DNA from: Tethya wilhelma | Lineage: Eukaryota > Porifera > Demospongiae > Tethyida > Tethyidae | DNA length: 64,000 nt | Direction: 5' to 3' | NCBI GenBank assembly: GCA_964030475.1 | Contig: CAXIPT010000001.1 | Location: forward strand, 26,909,015 to 26,973,014 | In this document: piece by piece, positions 13,960-26,400 of the stretch | Position numbering within the stretch: the first letter of the stretch is position 1 | Layout: every line of letters starts with the position of its first letter | Made by a program: the position numbers and the translations under genes | Notes under the pieces: generated by a model | Database searches by the model: none | What the model saw: only the letters and a program-made list of their open reading frames with translations | Told to the model about the DNA's origin: nothing

Positions 13960-14033
13960 TTGGCAGCCCCTCCCCCTTTTGATCAAATGATTCGAGAAGG
14001 CGAGACGTTGAAGAGGGAAGGATTTCTTCGACT
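13960..14033 (+). promoter_or_regulatory. Conserved 5' leader exon, copy C
   Basis: Homologous to the copy B leader: CAGCCCCTCCCCC, then GGCGAGACGTTGAAGAG, ending GGATTTCTTCGACT before donor GTAAGTGT. It lies about 0.4 kb upstream of the copy C start codon. Confidence 0.5.
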
Positions 14034-14444
14034 GTAAGTGTAGTATGTACACAGAGCCACCCTACATGTACGCCTAGCATTCTGTATGGGATTAAACAGT
14101 GTACTGTAGATTTCTATAGGCAGCCACATAGAAGTAGTGTACCGCTCGTCCCGGTGAAATACGCTTTATGTTGGTCAACTTTGTGAATAGCGGTGTAAAG
14201 AGTTTTTAGTAGTTGTACTAAACACTGGTCAGCTTGTTGACTCATTTGGTACCATAATACCTCTGGGAATAACTTTTGGTTTACTTTTGGGAATCATTAA
14301 GGGTCTACATGTGTGGTGAAGGATGACTAGAGCATATAATCTTTAGACCTAGCTAGAGTGTTGAACTGTGTACTAATTAAAGTCTTTATCCAAAGATAAT
14401 TGTCTTTGCTTGTGCTGTATTGTTCTTTTACCCAGAGAAAAATA

Positions 14445-17400
14445 ATGACTTCTCAAATGTTGACTACCACTGCACTACTTGTAGTTACATGTGTCTTTGT
14501 AACTCAGTTCAAGTTCTCTAAAGCCAATGACGATCGGATTAATTGTGATCAATACCAAGGTTAGCATAGATTATAATACCTAGCAGGTATACAGTACTAC
14601 CCACTGATTTCACCACAATCAATGTTAATAATTATGTTCATCCATACAGTTCAGTCAGAACCTGACTTACGTATAGTCAGAGCAGTGTGTGATCTAGAAG
14701 GAGGTGTGTATTACCAGTATCAGAGAAACAACCCCAATGTGGGGGGCTTCCAGATTGACTACAACTGTAGTGTGACTAATACTAACATGGTAAGTGAGTG
14801 TATGTGCCATTTCTAACAACTAAAATTTTATTAGCCATTTTCTAGCTGCATTGTTGATGGGATCACTGCCAGGCACCCAAGGGTCTATAGGGCTAATGAT
14901 AAGCATAGTAGTAAAATTATGACATTCGCCCACATTTTGTCTGCGTGTATGTATTTTGTTGGAGCTGTGGTCTTTATTAGTTAAACTCTGTACATTATCA
15001 GCTATGAATGAAATTACTGGTCAGTTTATAGTTGACACTGGAGCATGCACTAAATCAATCAGCAGATACACACCTCTCAATGCAGCCAGTTCTATGTGTT
15101 ATCCATACTGAGATCTTTGTTCTCAGGTACAGTAATAGTTCCACCCATGTAGTCTTGATCTGCAAGACATAGTTAACTATATTTTTATGGTTGTGTAACT
15201 GTTTGCAAGTGATAGAACAACACTAGCATGACACAAACACAAATGTTTTAACTTGAAAATATTCTCTACTTTCAATGCCATTTGCAGAGTATAGTGGACT
15301 CTTACCCTGTATTTACCCGCACTGGTACTCGTACTCGTTATGATGTGACTATACCCAACAATGCCGGTGAATATTCTTGTTCAATTGGAGGGTGCTATTC
15401 TAGTGAAGGGGAAAGCCGCACCACTTATAGGATGCATCCTACTAGTTGCACTGGTATGCTAATTACTAGTACTGCTACAACACAGTCATCCATTGCTCAG
15501 TCAATAGCTACCACCAAAAGCTTCTTGACTTCAAATAAAGCACTCCCAACTGGTACAATAGCTACTGACACAACCTTCATAACTTCAACCAAAGTGCTCA
15601 CACCAAGCTTGAAGCAACCAACACTTCAGCCCACATCCTCTCCTGTGGAAACACTCACTAACAATGATTTATCAATAGGTGAGTCACAGCATATGCTTGT
15701 CCAATACACAAAGATAGGTTTGGTTTAGGCAATGGTGTGTGAAACAGCATGGCATAATGTGTTTGATGCCATATGTGTGTTTCAATAACACCCTATGAAT
15801 AAAGTTATGTGAACTTTGTAATGATGGGTTGTCTCGATCAACAAGATCTGACTGAAGATAATTTTTGTCATACAGGTATCATTGCTGGAGCTAGCGTTGG
15901 AGGGACAATTATTATAGCAGTTAGCGTTGTGTTTGTGCTGGTTTCTGTCATCTTATGTCTCAAGTTCAAGTCAAGGTTTGTAAACTTACCACCCCTAATA
16001 GTTATACAAGAAACAGCCCTTACTGGTTTAAGACCAGGCCCTACAACTGTTTGAAAGATCCACTAGATACCTTTGACTAAAAACCAAGCTTGACTAAAAG
16101 TCCATCTGGTTTGAGAATGACAGTTGAAAGAATCTAATAAATTTCTTGTTATCTTTCATTTTTAAAATTTCAAGCACCATTGGAAAGTGTTCGTTTTCGC
16201 CATTCTTTTGATTACTTTTGCAGCTTCCTATGCCTTACTGGTTATACCAGTCAAAGTTAGCTATTTGTTCCTTAGGAAGTATAGCATGAATCTATTTTAC
16301 TTCTGGCGGTATTCTCAAATCAGATGGATATTAGACCTTGCCTCTAAGCCAGGCCTTAGCTTAAAAGCAACTGAAGTGGGATCAAGGCCTGAATCATGAA
16401 GCTTCAGCAAATTAATGTCTGCTTATTTAGTGGCAGTCTTTCACAGACCCTACCTTGATCCTATAGATATTCTATACCAACCTCTTTTCTGATTTTTATG
16501 CAAAGCAGAAGCCTGGGAACAAGCATATAAATTTAGCTTGCTATGCTCTGTACTCTTAGTCTGCCTGACTAGACTACATCCACTCGCAGGTGGAGAAGAA
16601 TATCAAACTGACAAAACACCTATAGTAGCTGCTGCAGTTTAATTGAGTATACAATGTAAAGCTAGAGACTAGTCGACTTGAAGCTTCTAATCAGACAGTA
16701 ATTCATAATTATTACTCACAAGATATATACCGTATAGCGGGTAAATTTGGCAGGCTTAAAATTTGGCGAATTCCTATTTCAGGATTATTGGAGATTTTTA
16801 ATTTGACGATTCAATTCCGTACGCTGCATAGTTTATATGGGCGCACATGCATATTAAACTGTTTGGCGATTTTTAATTTAGCAATTAGAAGAATAATTCT
16901 CCAATTCACCAAATTTAATTCTCGCCAAGTTTACCCGCTATACGGTACTTGTCTGTGCATTAACAGATCAGGCTTTGGCAGCTGTCTGTGTCTCTGATCC
17001 TAGACCTAGTCTGAGTGCTCTGTGTGCTCTGAAAATTTTGGAGGAGGGGAGTGATCATAATCACTTAATTTAAGCCTTGATTGCGGCTATTGATTTGTCT
17101 TCAGACCTCCTTTATAATTGTGCTGGAACAATGCAACATGCATAGTGGAGAAAACATGTGCAAACAAATGCAAGCCCACAATAAATCAAGAGGTCTACGT
17201 ACATGCATGAGAACAAGGCTAGAAAATGCCACTGATAACTGGCAATGTAGAGGGTTACTGATGGATGGACAAACATAATAAAAATTAATATCAACTTGAC
17301 AATTACAACATTATTGTTAATTGTTATTATTATTATCCAGATCAAAGAAAGACAGGCTATCAATAGAGAAAGAATTGTCCGTTGTAAGTATGCTATAATG

Positions 17401-20400
17401 AAATAATTACTGATACTCACCAATTCTCTATTAATTATTGCTAAACTGTGGTTTACAAGAGTCTGGGGGTAGGAATATAAACTCAATGTTACACAGCAGT
17501 CTTTTTTGTTGTTGTTATTATTATTGTTGTTGTTGTTTATTTGTTCTTTCTTTATTTTACTAACAACAGCCAGAGCCAATTAAGGTAAACTTTACTCAAC
17601 CATACTGGAAGGAAGATGAACAGACGATCATTGACCCCCTTGACCTCTTGGAACTCAATCACAGCCCAGGACTAAAGCTTAAGGTATTATGATAGGTATA
17701 CAGTACATTTCAAGTTGCTTGCCCCCTGGTTGTGGCAGAGTGCAATGTGTAGTGTGATTCACGTGACTAAATAATTGGTACACCCATGCACGTGATCCCT
17801 ATACGTACGTGGGCATTTATGCACATCCAATCCACAACTAGGCTGATCAGCTGATCGCTGAGAAACACTGTGCATAGATGAAAGTTTCGAAGAATGGATC
17901 CTCAAGTGTCGAAGACCCTGCTAGGTTTAATAAATACTCTACCGGGAGGCAAGAACCTTGCTGATAAGTTTCCTCTTGTGTTTCAGCCACAACAGATGAA
18001 TCAAGGTGCTATCAGCACTCTGTTGGTTCTAGCATAGATCACAGCAACCAGATGCACGTGTCTAGCAATCAATTAAATGTTGGCCAAGTGACCGTCAATC
18101 CAGCTGAATCCAGTAAGCTTGTATCTATTCCCATTAAAGTTATCAACCCAGTCAAGAAACGAGAAGGCAAGTCCTTTATGTTGAGTATTGAACTAGATGA
18201 GATAACAAATTTGAATAAGCTTCGTGGTGAGATACTTGAACAATTGGGCAAGGATGTGGTCAAGTTTGACCTTAAATTTGACGTTGGGTACTTTGTGGGA
18301 TCACAGAGAATCTGTTTTGGAGCTGCAGATACTATAAAGTCGGAACTACATCGTCTCCATAAAAATAGTAAGAGCTTGTGGTGTGATGGATATCACAAGG
18401 GTGAGTCTGTGTCAACTATCTGTTTAGATTCAGACTCAGATGAAGATTTCCCACCAAAACCAAAGAAACGCAAAGTTAATGTTAGTGCATATGATGCCAA
18501 GGTACAAAGAGTTGATTCTTTGACAAATGAACTCCAGAATAAACACAAGGACAAATTCAACAGGGTCCAGTACAAGTTGTGGGCTGAGTCTTTAGACAGT
18601 GGTAATCACAAGAGCAAAGAAACACCACCTAATGGATCTATTTGGGATAGGGACAAAAGCAAGAGTAAGAGAAAGAGTTCGAATGAATCTGTTGACCAGA
18701 TGACATCAGCCTTTACCAATATGGCCAATTCAGTGGCTTCAGCATTTGTAACACCTACAAAAGTTACCACACCGACAACTGTTAGTGATCCTATACCTGG
18801 TAGTCATCATTCAATGTCCCCTGGCCGAAGAATAGACTATCAAGATAAGTTGCTAAAGCAAATTACCATGTTACATGACATGTATGAGAGAGGTGCCCTG
18901 ACTAATGATCAGTTCGAAAAGAGGAGGGATTCACTACTTTCTCAACTAGATGCCCTTAACTAAGCGCTTGAGTGTGTATAACTGGACTCCACTGTTTCGG
19001 TATTAGTACGTGTCAAATTAACTGGTATAATAATTACAGTATGATTTTGTAAAATAGTTATAGTAATACAATCACATAAAAAGAAAAAGTTAGTAACCAG
19101 CATGTCTTATGTAACCTAAGCAATCATCAGTTGTTATTGTATTGAAACCCATTGCAATCAGCATTCGGGGAGATGTTGTAACACTGAATATTGTTTCATT
19201 AGATTTGACAAAAGCTTTGAGTTTAGAAAAGGATTCTTCTAGAGGGTTATAATCGGGACTATATGGAGGGAGAAAGCGAAGTACTGCACCAGTTGCTTGA
19301 ATAATTTGAGCTACATTATCCACATGGTGGATGGACGCATTATCCATCACAACTACTGAACGATGGTTTGTACCATTGAATGGTAGGAGGATAGGTACGA
19401 GGCACCGCTGCACAAAGTCACAGAAAGTCTCTCCATTGATGTTGCCCTCATAAGTCTCAAAGTCTTCAATGCCTCTACTTGACATAATGGCAATTGATGA
19501 CAGACGTTTCCCATGTATTGTGAGATTGTATGTAGTTGGTGTAATACCTCTTAAGTGATATCCATACAGTCGCCTCTGTTTCCTTTTGTCTGTCCCTGTT
19601 TCGTCAAGCCACACAATCATTTCAGGATTCATGTACTTCATTTCCTCCATGAATGCACTTCTTTTCATGTCACATCTTTGCAATGCAATGTGCCTCATTT
19701 TTTTCCTTGTGAAACCCAAACGACGCAAGGTCCTGAAAATTGTGCTGATGCTAACCCATGACCCTGTGTTCTGCCACAGTTGTTCCTGTAACTCACTGAG
19801 GTACATAGCAGGATTTGCAAGGAGTAGCTAAATAAGACAATACTCTTCTGATTCTCCTAACACTCTCTCTGGACCATGTTTTTGAATGACAGGGTGTACA
19901 TCTCCAAGGTAGTCATATCTTTTGATAACCCTTCTTACTGTAGAAGTATGAATGTACAATAGATCTGCAATTGCTTTGTAGCTCAGCTGTTTAAAATGAA
20001 ACAACCATACTACTCTCCATCTAAGATCATTTGACAGAGCCCTAGGCATAATACTATCAATTGCAAGCAAAACTTTCAATCAATTGCACTGTGCAAAACT
20101 CAAGCTGGATTTTGAATTTGGCTCCAAAATCTGCAAACGACCAAAGCGCTCACGTGACTAGATCACCTGAGCCAATTTGAAGCCATATGAAAATTTGCAA
20201 GCGTCCTGAAAAACTCTGTACAGTACATGCTGAATATTACCACAGCCAGCCACGTGGGGACTAAAATTATTTAGTGAGAAACGAGTAGCTAGGAAAGAAA
20301 ACCCAGGAGACGGCTACTGGACTCAAGGAGGTGAGCGCTTGCTAGCAGAGAGATAGATTCTAGGCATAGTAAGTTCCAAGAACTAAAATAAGCCTCAAAA

Positions 20401-23400
20401 TAACCTGTACGTGATCGCAGTACAGGGAGAGGCAATACTTACGAGTAGAAAGCTACTGTATGTAAGCGCTTGGATTAGACAAGCACGTATAAAGCTTTAG
20501 CTTACCTTTCTGCCCATGTGCTGTAGCAAAATTCTGAGATTAGTCAGCTTATAGAGCACTGAGAACATCGAATAAACAATTCATTTTTGTGGCAGCTGCC
20601 TAGCTCATTAATATTCACTACGGTCTGTTGCACAGCATAGCAACAGTTCTCGGTGTTAGCAACTAAATAAAAATAAACAGGGCGAACAATACGGTCTATA
20701 TCTCTGCAACAGAAGCAGCTCCACCCCTCAAATTTTGCGTGGAGCATGCTGAGATGTAGCGCAATGCACCCGTGCAGTAAAAAAATTTCGCACAAAAACG
20801 CGAAATAAACTAAAACCGCATTTTACTCTAAAAACAATAATTTCCCAAACGTCCAGTTTTCCCTTGGAGCCTCACATTTCTAAGAACACTATTGTGTATT
20901 TCATTAAAATAAAAACACAATCAGATTAACTTATGTAATTCTTGTATTGGAGGGTTAACAACCCATACTTCCCAACTGCACCAGCTAAGTTTTGCAGTGT
21001 AGAGTACTCTTATATGGTAGTACACTCTTTGTATCCACAAGCCCTTTCTAAGTAAGAAAAAAGCCGTTCGTCCGAAAATGAAGGTGAATGTCCAAATCAA
21101 GATGTTTTTGACGCCTCCGTGTTTTACTCCACAGCTACAAAGAGCATCATTCCCAGCAATTCAATTCCAGGTATGTTATGAAGCAAACGTGTTACTACAT
21201 CATGGTAGAAATAAAAATGGTCATGCTTATAGTTTCAAACAAATGTCAGGAAATAGGTTGTGTTCGACAATAGAAAACTTACTCTACCACCTGCAAGAAC
21301 CCAATCAAAGATGTTTTACAAATGCAGTAGGTAATCACAATCTATAAATACATCTACTCCCAACAAGACATCAATTTTCCAGGAGATCCAAAGTCTGGAT
21401 CAGCAAGTAGGAGACCACTCAAGTGGTCCCATTTACCATCATTCTGTAAAGGTCAGAGAGGGAGATTGCTTGTTACACGAGTGCTGTGACGGAGATTCAG
21501 AGAATAGATTGAAGTTGTAGTGAAGTGAGTAATCAATTGAATAGAGCTATGATGACACAATCCTGCCACACCAGAAATTCTGGCATTCTGCTTATTAAAT
21601 CTCAAAAGTAATGCTTGAGCAATTCGCTCAGAAATAAATGACACAGAGGATCCCGAATCTAAGAGTGCTCTTGCTTGTACACTTGAGCCATTAGGGGCTA
21701 AAACAATGATGCGACATGTCATGAGCAAAGTATTTGAAACTAGCAACATTAGAACAAATAGGCAGGTGCGGATGTACTTGTATCTTGTTTGCTTGTTGAG
21801 AGTGACTCTGGCCTTCTTTAGCTCTATGAGAGTGAAGTAGAGTGTAGTGAGGCTTGTGGCACCTTTGGCAACAATGCAATCACATACGATCTTAGACAGT
21901 TGAGGCAGTGACCATACTCTCTCAAGACTGACAGTTTCTTCTCATGGGTGAGAGACTTAAAAACGAGCACACACATAGAGTGGGTGCTTCTCAGACATGC
22001 ACAAAATACAACAATTTGTTTTAGCAACACTTGCATGAGATGAGAATGCTTTGCTTGATAAATGAGACTTCTTGTATAACTCTGGTCTCTTGCTTTCTGA
22101 AACTGAAGAAGTCTCAGATGCTTGTGCCCTCAAATTTAAGAATCCCAAAAGCTCTGAATAGCGTGGTACTTTGGTAGATTTCTGACTGTGCTTCTGCCAT
22201 TTAAAAGCAGCGGTTACATCCAATTTGACCTCCAAGATGGCAGTAATAAAAGGACCTGATGGGTCATATCCCAAAGCCTTAAGAGCTTGGAGATGCTGTT
22301 GTACAGAATTATGCATATTACGGAGCTCCTTGCTATTGCCGTTCTTCAGAGCTGGTGCATTCTCACATGGGTTTGGTGAACCAGACGAGGTTGATTGTAT
22401 CGAGAGCAGAGACTCTCCACAGCCTCAGCATATCAAACTTGTTAGACCTTCAATAACACCTTTAACGGCACTCTGCAGATAAACTAGCTTTTTGCTGTCT
22501 GATTTATTGGTTCGATCATGAACAGATACTTTGAACTGGTCCCAAAACAATCTCCAATTGAGAAGGTTATCATCAAAGGTTGCAACTGCCAATTTCGGCA
22601 GCTTTACACCAGATTCTGACAGTGAGCCAGTGCTACAACTAGCATTGTAAAGAATTTTTTTTAGCTTCAAAGAGCAACCGAAAACTTCCTTCTTCAGAGC
22701 AGCATGGAATCCAAACAACTCGTGACTAGCACTTAGCTGCAGCTTAAAGAGTTGGTCATGTAAAGAGAAAAGCTCTGATTTCACTCCTGCGATTTCCTCT
22801 TCAAACAGATGATTTCCAGTGGCGGATTTAGGCATGGTTCCATGGGTTCCACGGAACCCCCCCTTTCAGCTGAGACCTCGCATTACAATTAACTGTGCAG
22901 ATTGGAAAAGTCCTAGCTGGAACCCTCCTTTCAACTTAAAAATACCAAAGGTAACTCAAAACCTCACTGAATGTTAGTCTTTTGTGAAAAATATAGAGCT
23001 TCTGTCTCTTTCTTGCCGTTTTTTTCTTCCATTCACACTTTTTCTAGCGAATTTTAGCTGCACATGCGCCAAAGGGGCGGGGCTATAAGACCAGAAGTGG
23101 GCATGGCTATATGCAAAAATTTCCACGCACTTCGTGCGCATTGATCAGAAACCAGAGGAGGTTGGACGTGAATTTTAATGAGATCACATGCCTTATTCGT
23201 TTTATGTGAGCGCCCACGCGACCCACATCAACCCGCTGAGTCAGCACATGGCCGGCGATCCAGCAACTCCTAGTTGTCCCACTGTAGCTGTTTTCAGGCA
23301 TGCCACGGAGCATGAACATTATCCTTTGAGGGAGAAATGGTTCATTTGCCTAAGAAAAAACTTTCCTTCTCTAACTGTGTATCGGCCTGGCCCAGCTACA

Positions 23401-26400
23401 ACTTCAAGTCAACTGCCAGTGTGTGGAGTGAGGAAGAGGTAAAAGCATTGGTCGAGTTCATTTTATTTCATAAACCAGGAGATAAATGGCCATGACACAA
23501 AAATTATGCTTTCTGGAAGGGAGCTGCAAATTTTGTTAAGATTCGTTCCAAGACTTCTCATGAACGAAGTGGTATGTTGGACTTTTAACTTGATAACTAT
23601 AAATTATAATCGTTATTTATGTGAAAAATAATAGTTTCATCTCAAAATTGTTTCATTCAAGGTGATGCATGTCGCTACAAAGTGGTAGGGTGGTTGAAGG
23701 ATAAGTTTGAACATCCAAGTGAAGCCGAGGTTTACTACTTTGGTGGTTCCAGTTCAGCTACAAATACCCAGCTCTCCCACCTTTCTCGTTCCTTCTCGCA
23801 GCACTGTTCAAGCTTGGGTATCCAGGTTCCTGATGACTTCATTGAGCTTGCAATAAGAGCAATGGTCCATCTCAGAGACAAAAATCATCCTAATGTTGTG
23901 TACAGCCTCACTAGGGGGTTAGGTGTGCTACGGTCTGACAACAGTGACACTAGATTTCCGATGAAAAGGATGCCCTTCGGTCTGCTAGAATATATGGTTA
24001 ACTTTTTTGAGGCAGAAGAAATGAGAAAGGTACACATGCATTCTTTATGTTTATTTGTAAACATTAGGAGTTTGTGTTTCATATACATCATATATGTGCA
24101 GATTCCTCATTGTCCACTTGATTATCGTCAATGGCAACAAACCAAGTATGTACAATTTGGACAGAAGTGGTGCAAGTTGCATCATGGGCCATTATGGAGT
24201 GGAGAAGGCAATGATAGTCAGATGGATACTATGAAGGTAGCACTGGGCTGGTTGTTGTATGTACAGTATAGTATACTGTTCTGGTAATCCCTTCAGGCTA
24301 GAGTGAATATTCCTGGTCTTTCAGAGAGGACACTCCGCAGGACCATTAGTGAGACTGAAGTTACACTTGCAACAGAGATTCAAGTAAGTTAGTAGCTAAT
24401 ACTTAAGTGTATAATACTGTAACTGTAACCTTCTCTCTCTGTGTGAAGACTTCTGTACTAGACGAAGCCTGCACAACCCACTCAGGTGCCTGGTGGTGGA
24501 TCAAGGCCAATAGCTGTGATCTAGTCCCTGGACTGTGTGAATCGGCTACTTTGAAATGGAGTGGAGATGTGGATTTAAATGATGGAAAGTTGGAGAAGTT
24601 ATTTGAGACGTATAAGAAGAGGTTGGCATTCATAAATGGAATAGGCCTGACTAACCGAAGGATGTCCACACTTATAACTGAAGATTTGGCATTGTGTAAT
24701 CGAGAACTCACAGAAGATGTGACGTTTGTTTCTAATGGTATGTGTATGTTTGTAGATGAATAGAGAGCATATGTTATCATTGTTTGTTATCATTATTTTA
24801 GTGCTGAGAAAGAAAAACTGTGACTACTCTGAGAAGACAAAACAATCAGTTGATAAGAAAGCCCTTTTTGAGTTAGCATGGAATGTGAAGGAGCTATCTG
24901 ATATGAATGAGGAAGGAAGATCGCTGATTGTAGAAACACAAAGTTTGCTAGACAAGCTAAGTGACACTTCATATGATGGGGTAGCAGATAATCTTCCACA
25001 GAAGCTTTCAAATATCCGTGAACGACTCACATGTTTTGTGAAAAGTTTCACAAGATATGTGCGAACTGCAGCCACACATGTTCTGGTCATTATGATCAGT
25101 AATGAAGACCGAAAGAAAAAACCCTACGACTTACGTATTCAATGTATCCCCTATGTTGGCTTGGGAGATATGGAAGTCCGCAAGTATGTACAGAAAGTTA
25201 TACAAGAGATGGTTCAGCGTGGCATGAAAGTTTCTGGTAAGTAATAATGCTCAAGAGCCGACCAGACATTTCCTTGTATCAAATTGCATCACACACAAAT
25301 AATTCGTTCGTAGCAGTTAACATGCACAAGGCATTTTGCCACCTAGCAAAGCAGCTAACATAATATGTGAACCCACATTTATAAGCTATAAGGTCACCAC
25401 CTGATGAAGAGCGCAAGCTTTAATCCTACCACGGATTAAAGCTTGCGCTCTTCATCAGATGGTGACCTTATAGTTAATTGTTAATATCATCTTGATAACT
25501 ATTACAGGTCTCACTACAAATGGGGAGCGGAATAGTTTTCGTTTAAAAGGGAACACCAGACCATTGTCCATATTGCAACTACGGTCTGATGCAAGAGCGA
25601 AGTATAGTCGACTAAGTTACCAAAAAATGGTTGGGATGATTACACCAAAATGTAAGTTTGTGAATGCCACTATGTACATACACAAAATGAGCTTGTTGTC
25701 AAAAATATTAAAAGTATATAATTTTAGTGATTTTAGCAATTGGGTGGAATACTGCTGAATTAACAGGATGCAAAATATTCAAGATTCATTGAATAAGTTT
25801 CTTATTGTTTAGTGTATGTCATGACTCAGTCTTGCTGCTGAGGTTGAGCTGTATTCCAGCATAGAGATATNAGTAGTTCATGTAGTGCATGATGTGTCTA
25901 GCGCAGAGTTTTATGAATATGATTAGAGCTAGAGCATGATCATACTCTAGTACTGCCTCATGCTAATATACCGTATAGCCGGAAAATTTGGCGAGAATTA
26001 AATTTGGCGGATTGAGCAAACTTCGAATTTGGCGGATCGATTTTAATTCGGCAGAGCGAGCCGATCACGTGCACAATATGCGTACGTACGCATATACGTA
26101 TACGTACACGCACTAAATATTGGCGGATTTTAATTTGGCGCTACTAAGTCTCATCCGCCAATCCGCCAAATTTAATTCCCCGCCAAATTTTCCGGCTATA
26201 CAGTACTCGGCAATATTATTAGTAGGTTGGTGTTGGTCAGATAATTTGAACGTTTGGAATTATAATAATTATTATAATTATGGCAATAAGTAAAAACTTA
26301 ACTATATTGTCATCTTCTACCTACACACACCATGGATTAGGCTGTACATACTCTGGAGGTGCTGGAGTCTGATACTTCTAGTATTATAACATCTGAAGGG

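Noticed and set aside
20544..20795. 83-codon minus-strand open frame
   Set aside because: Cys-containing but with no pattern of a known module and no phase-matched neighbours.
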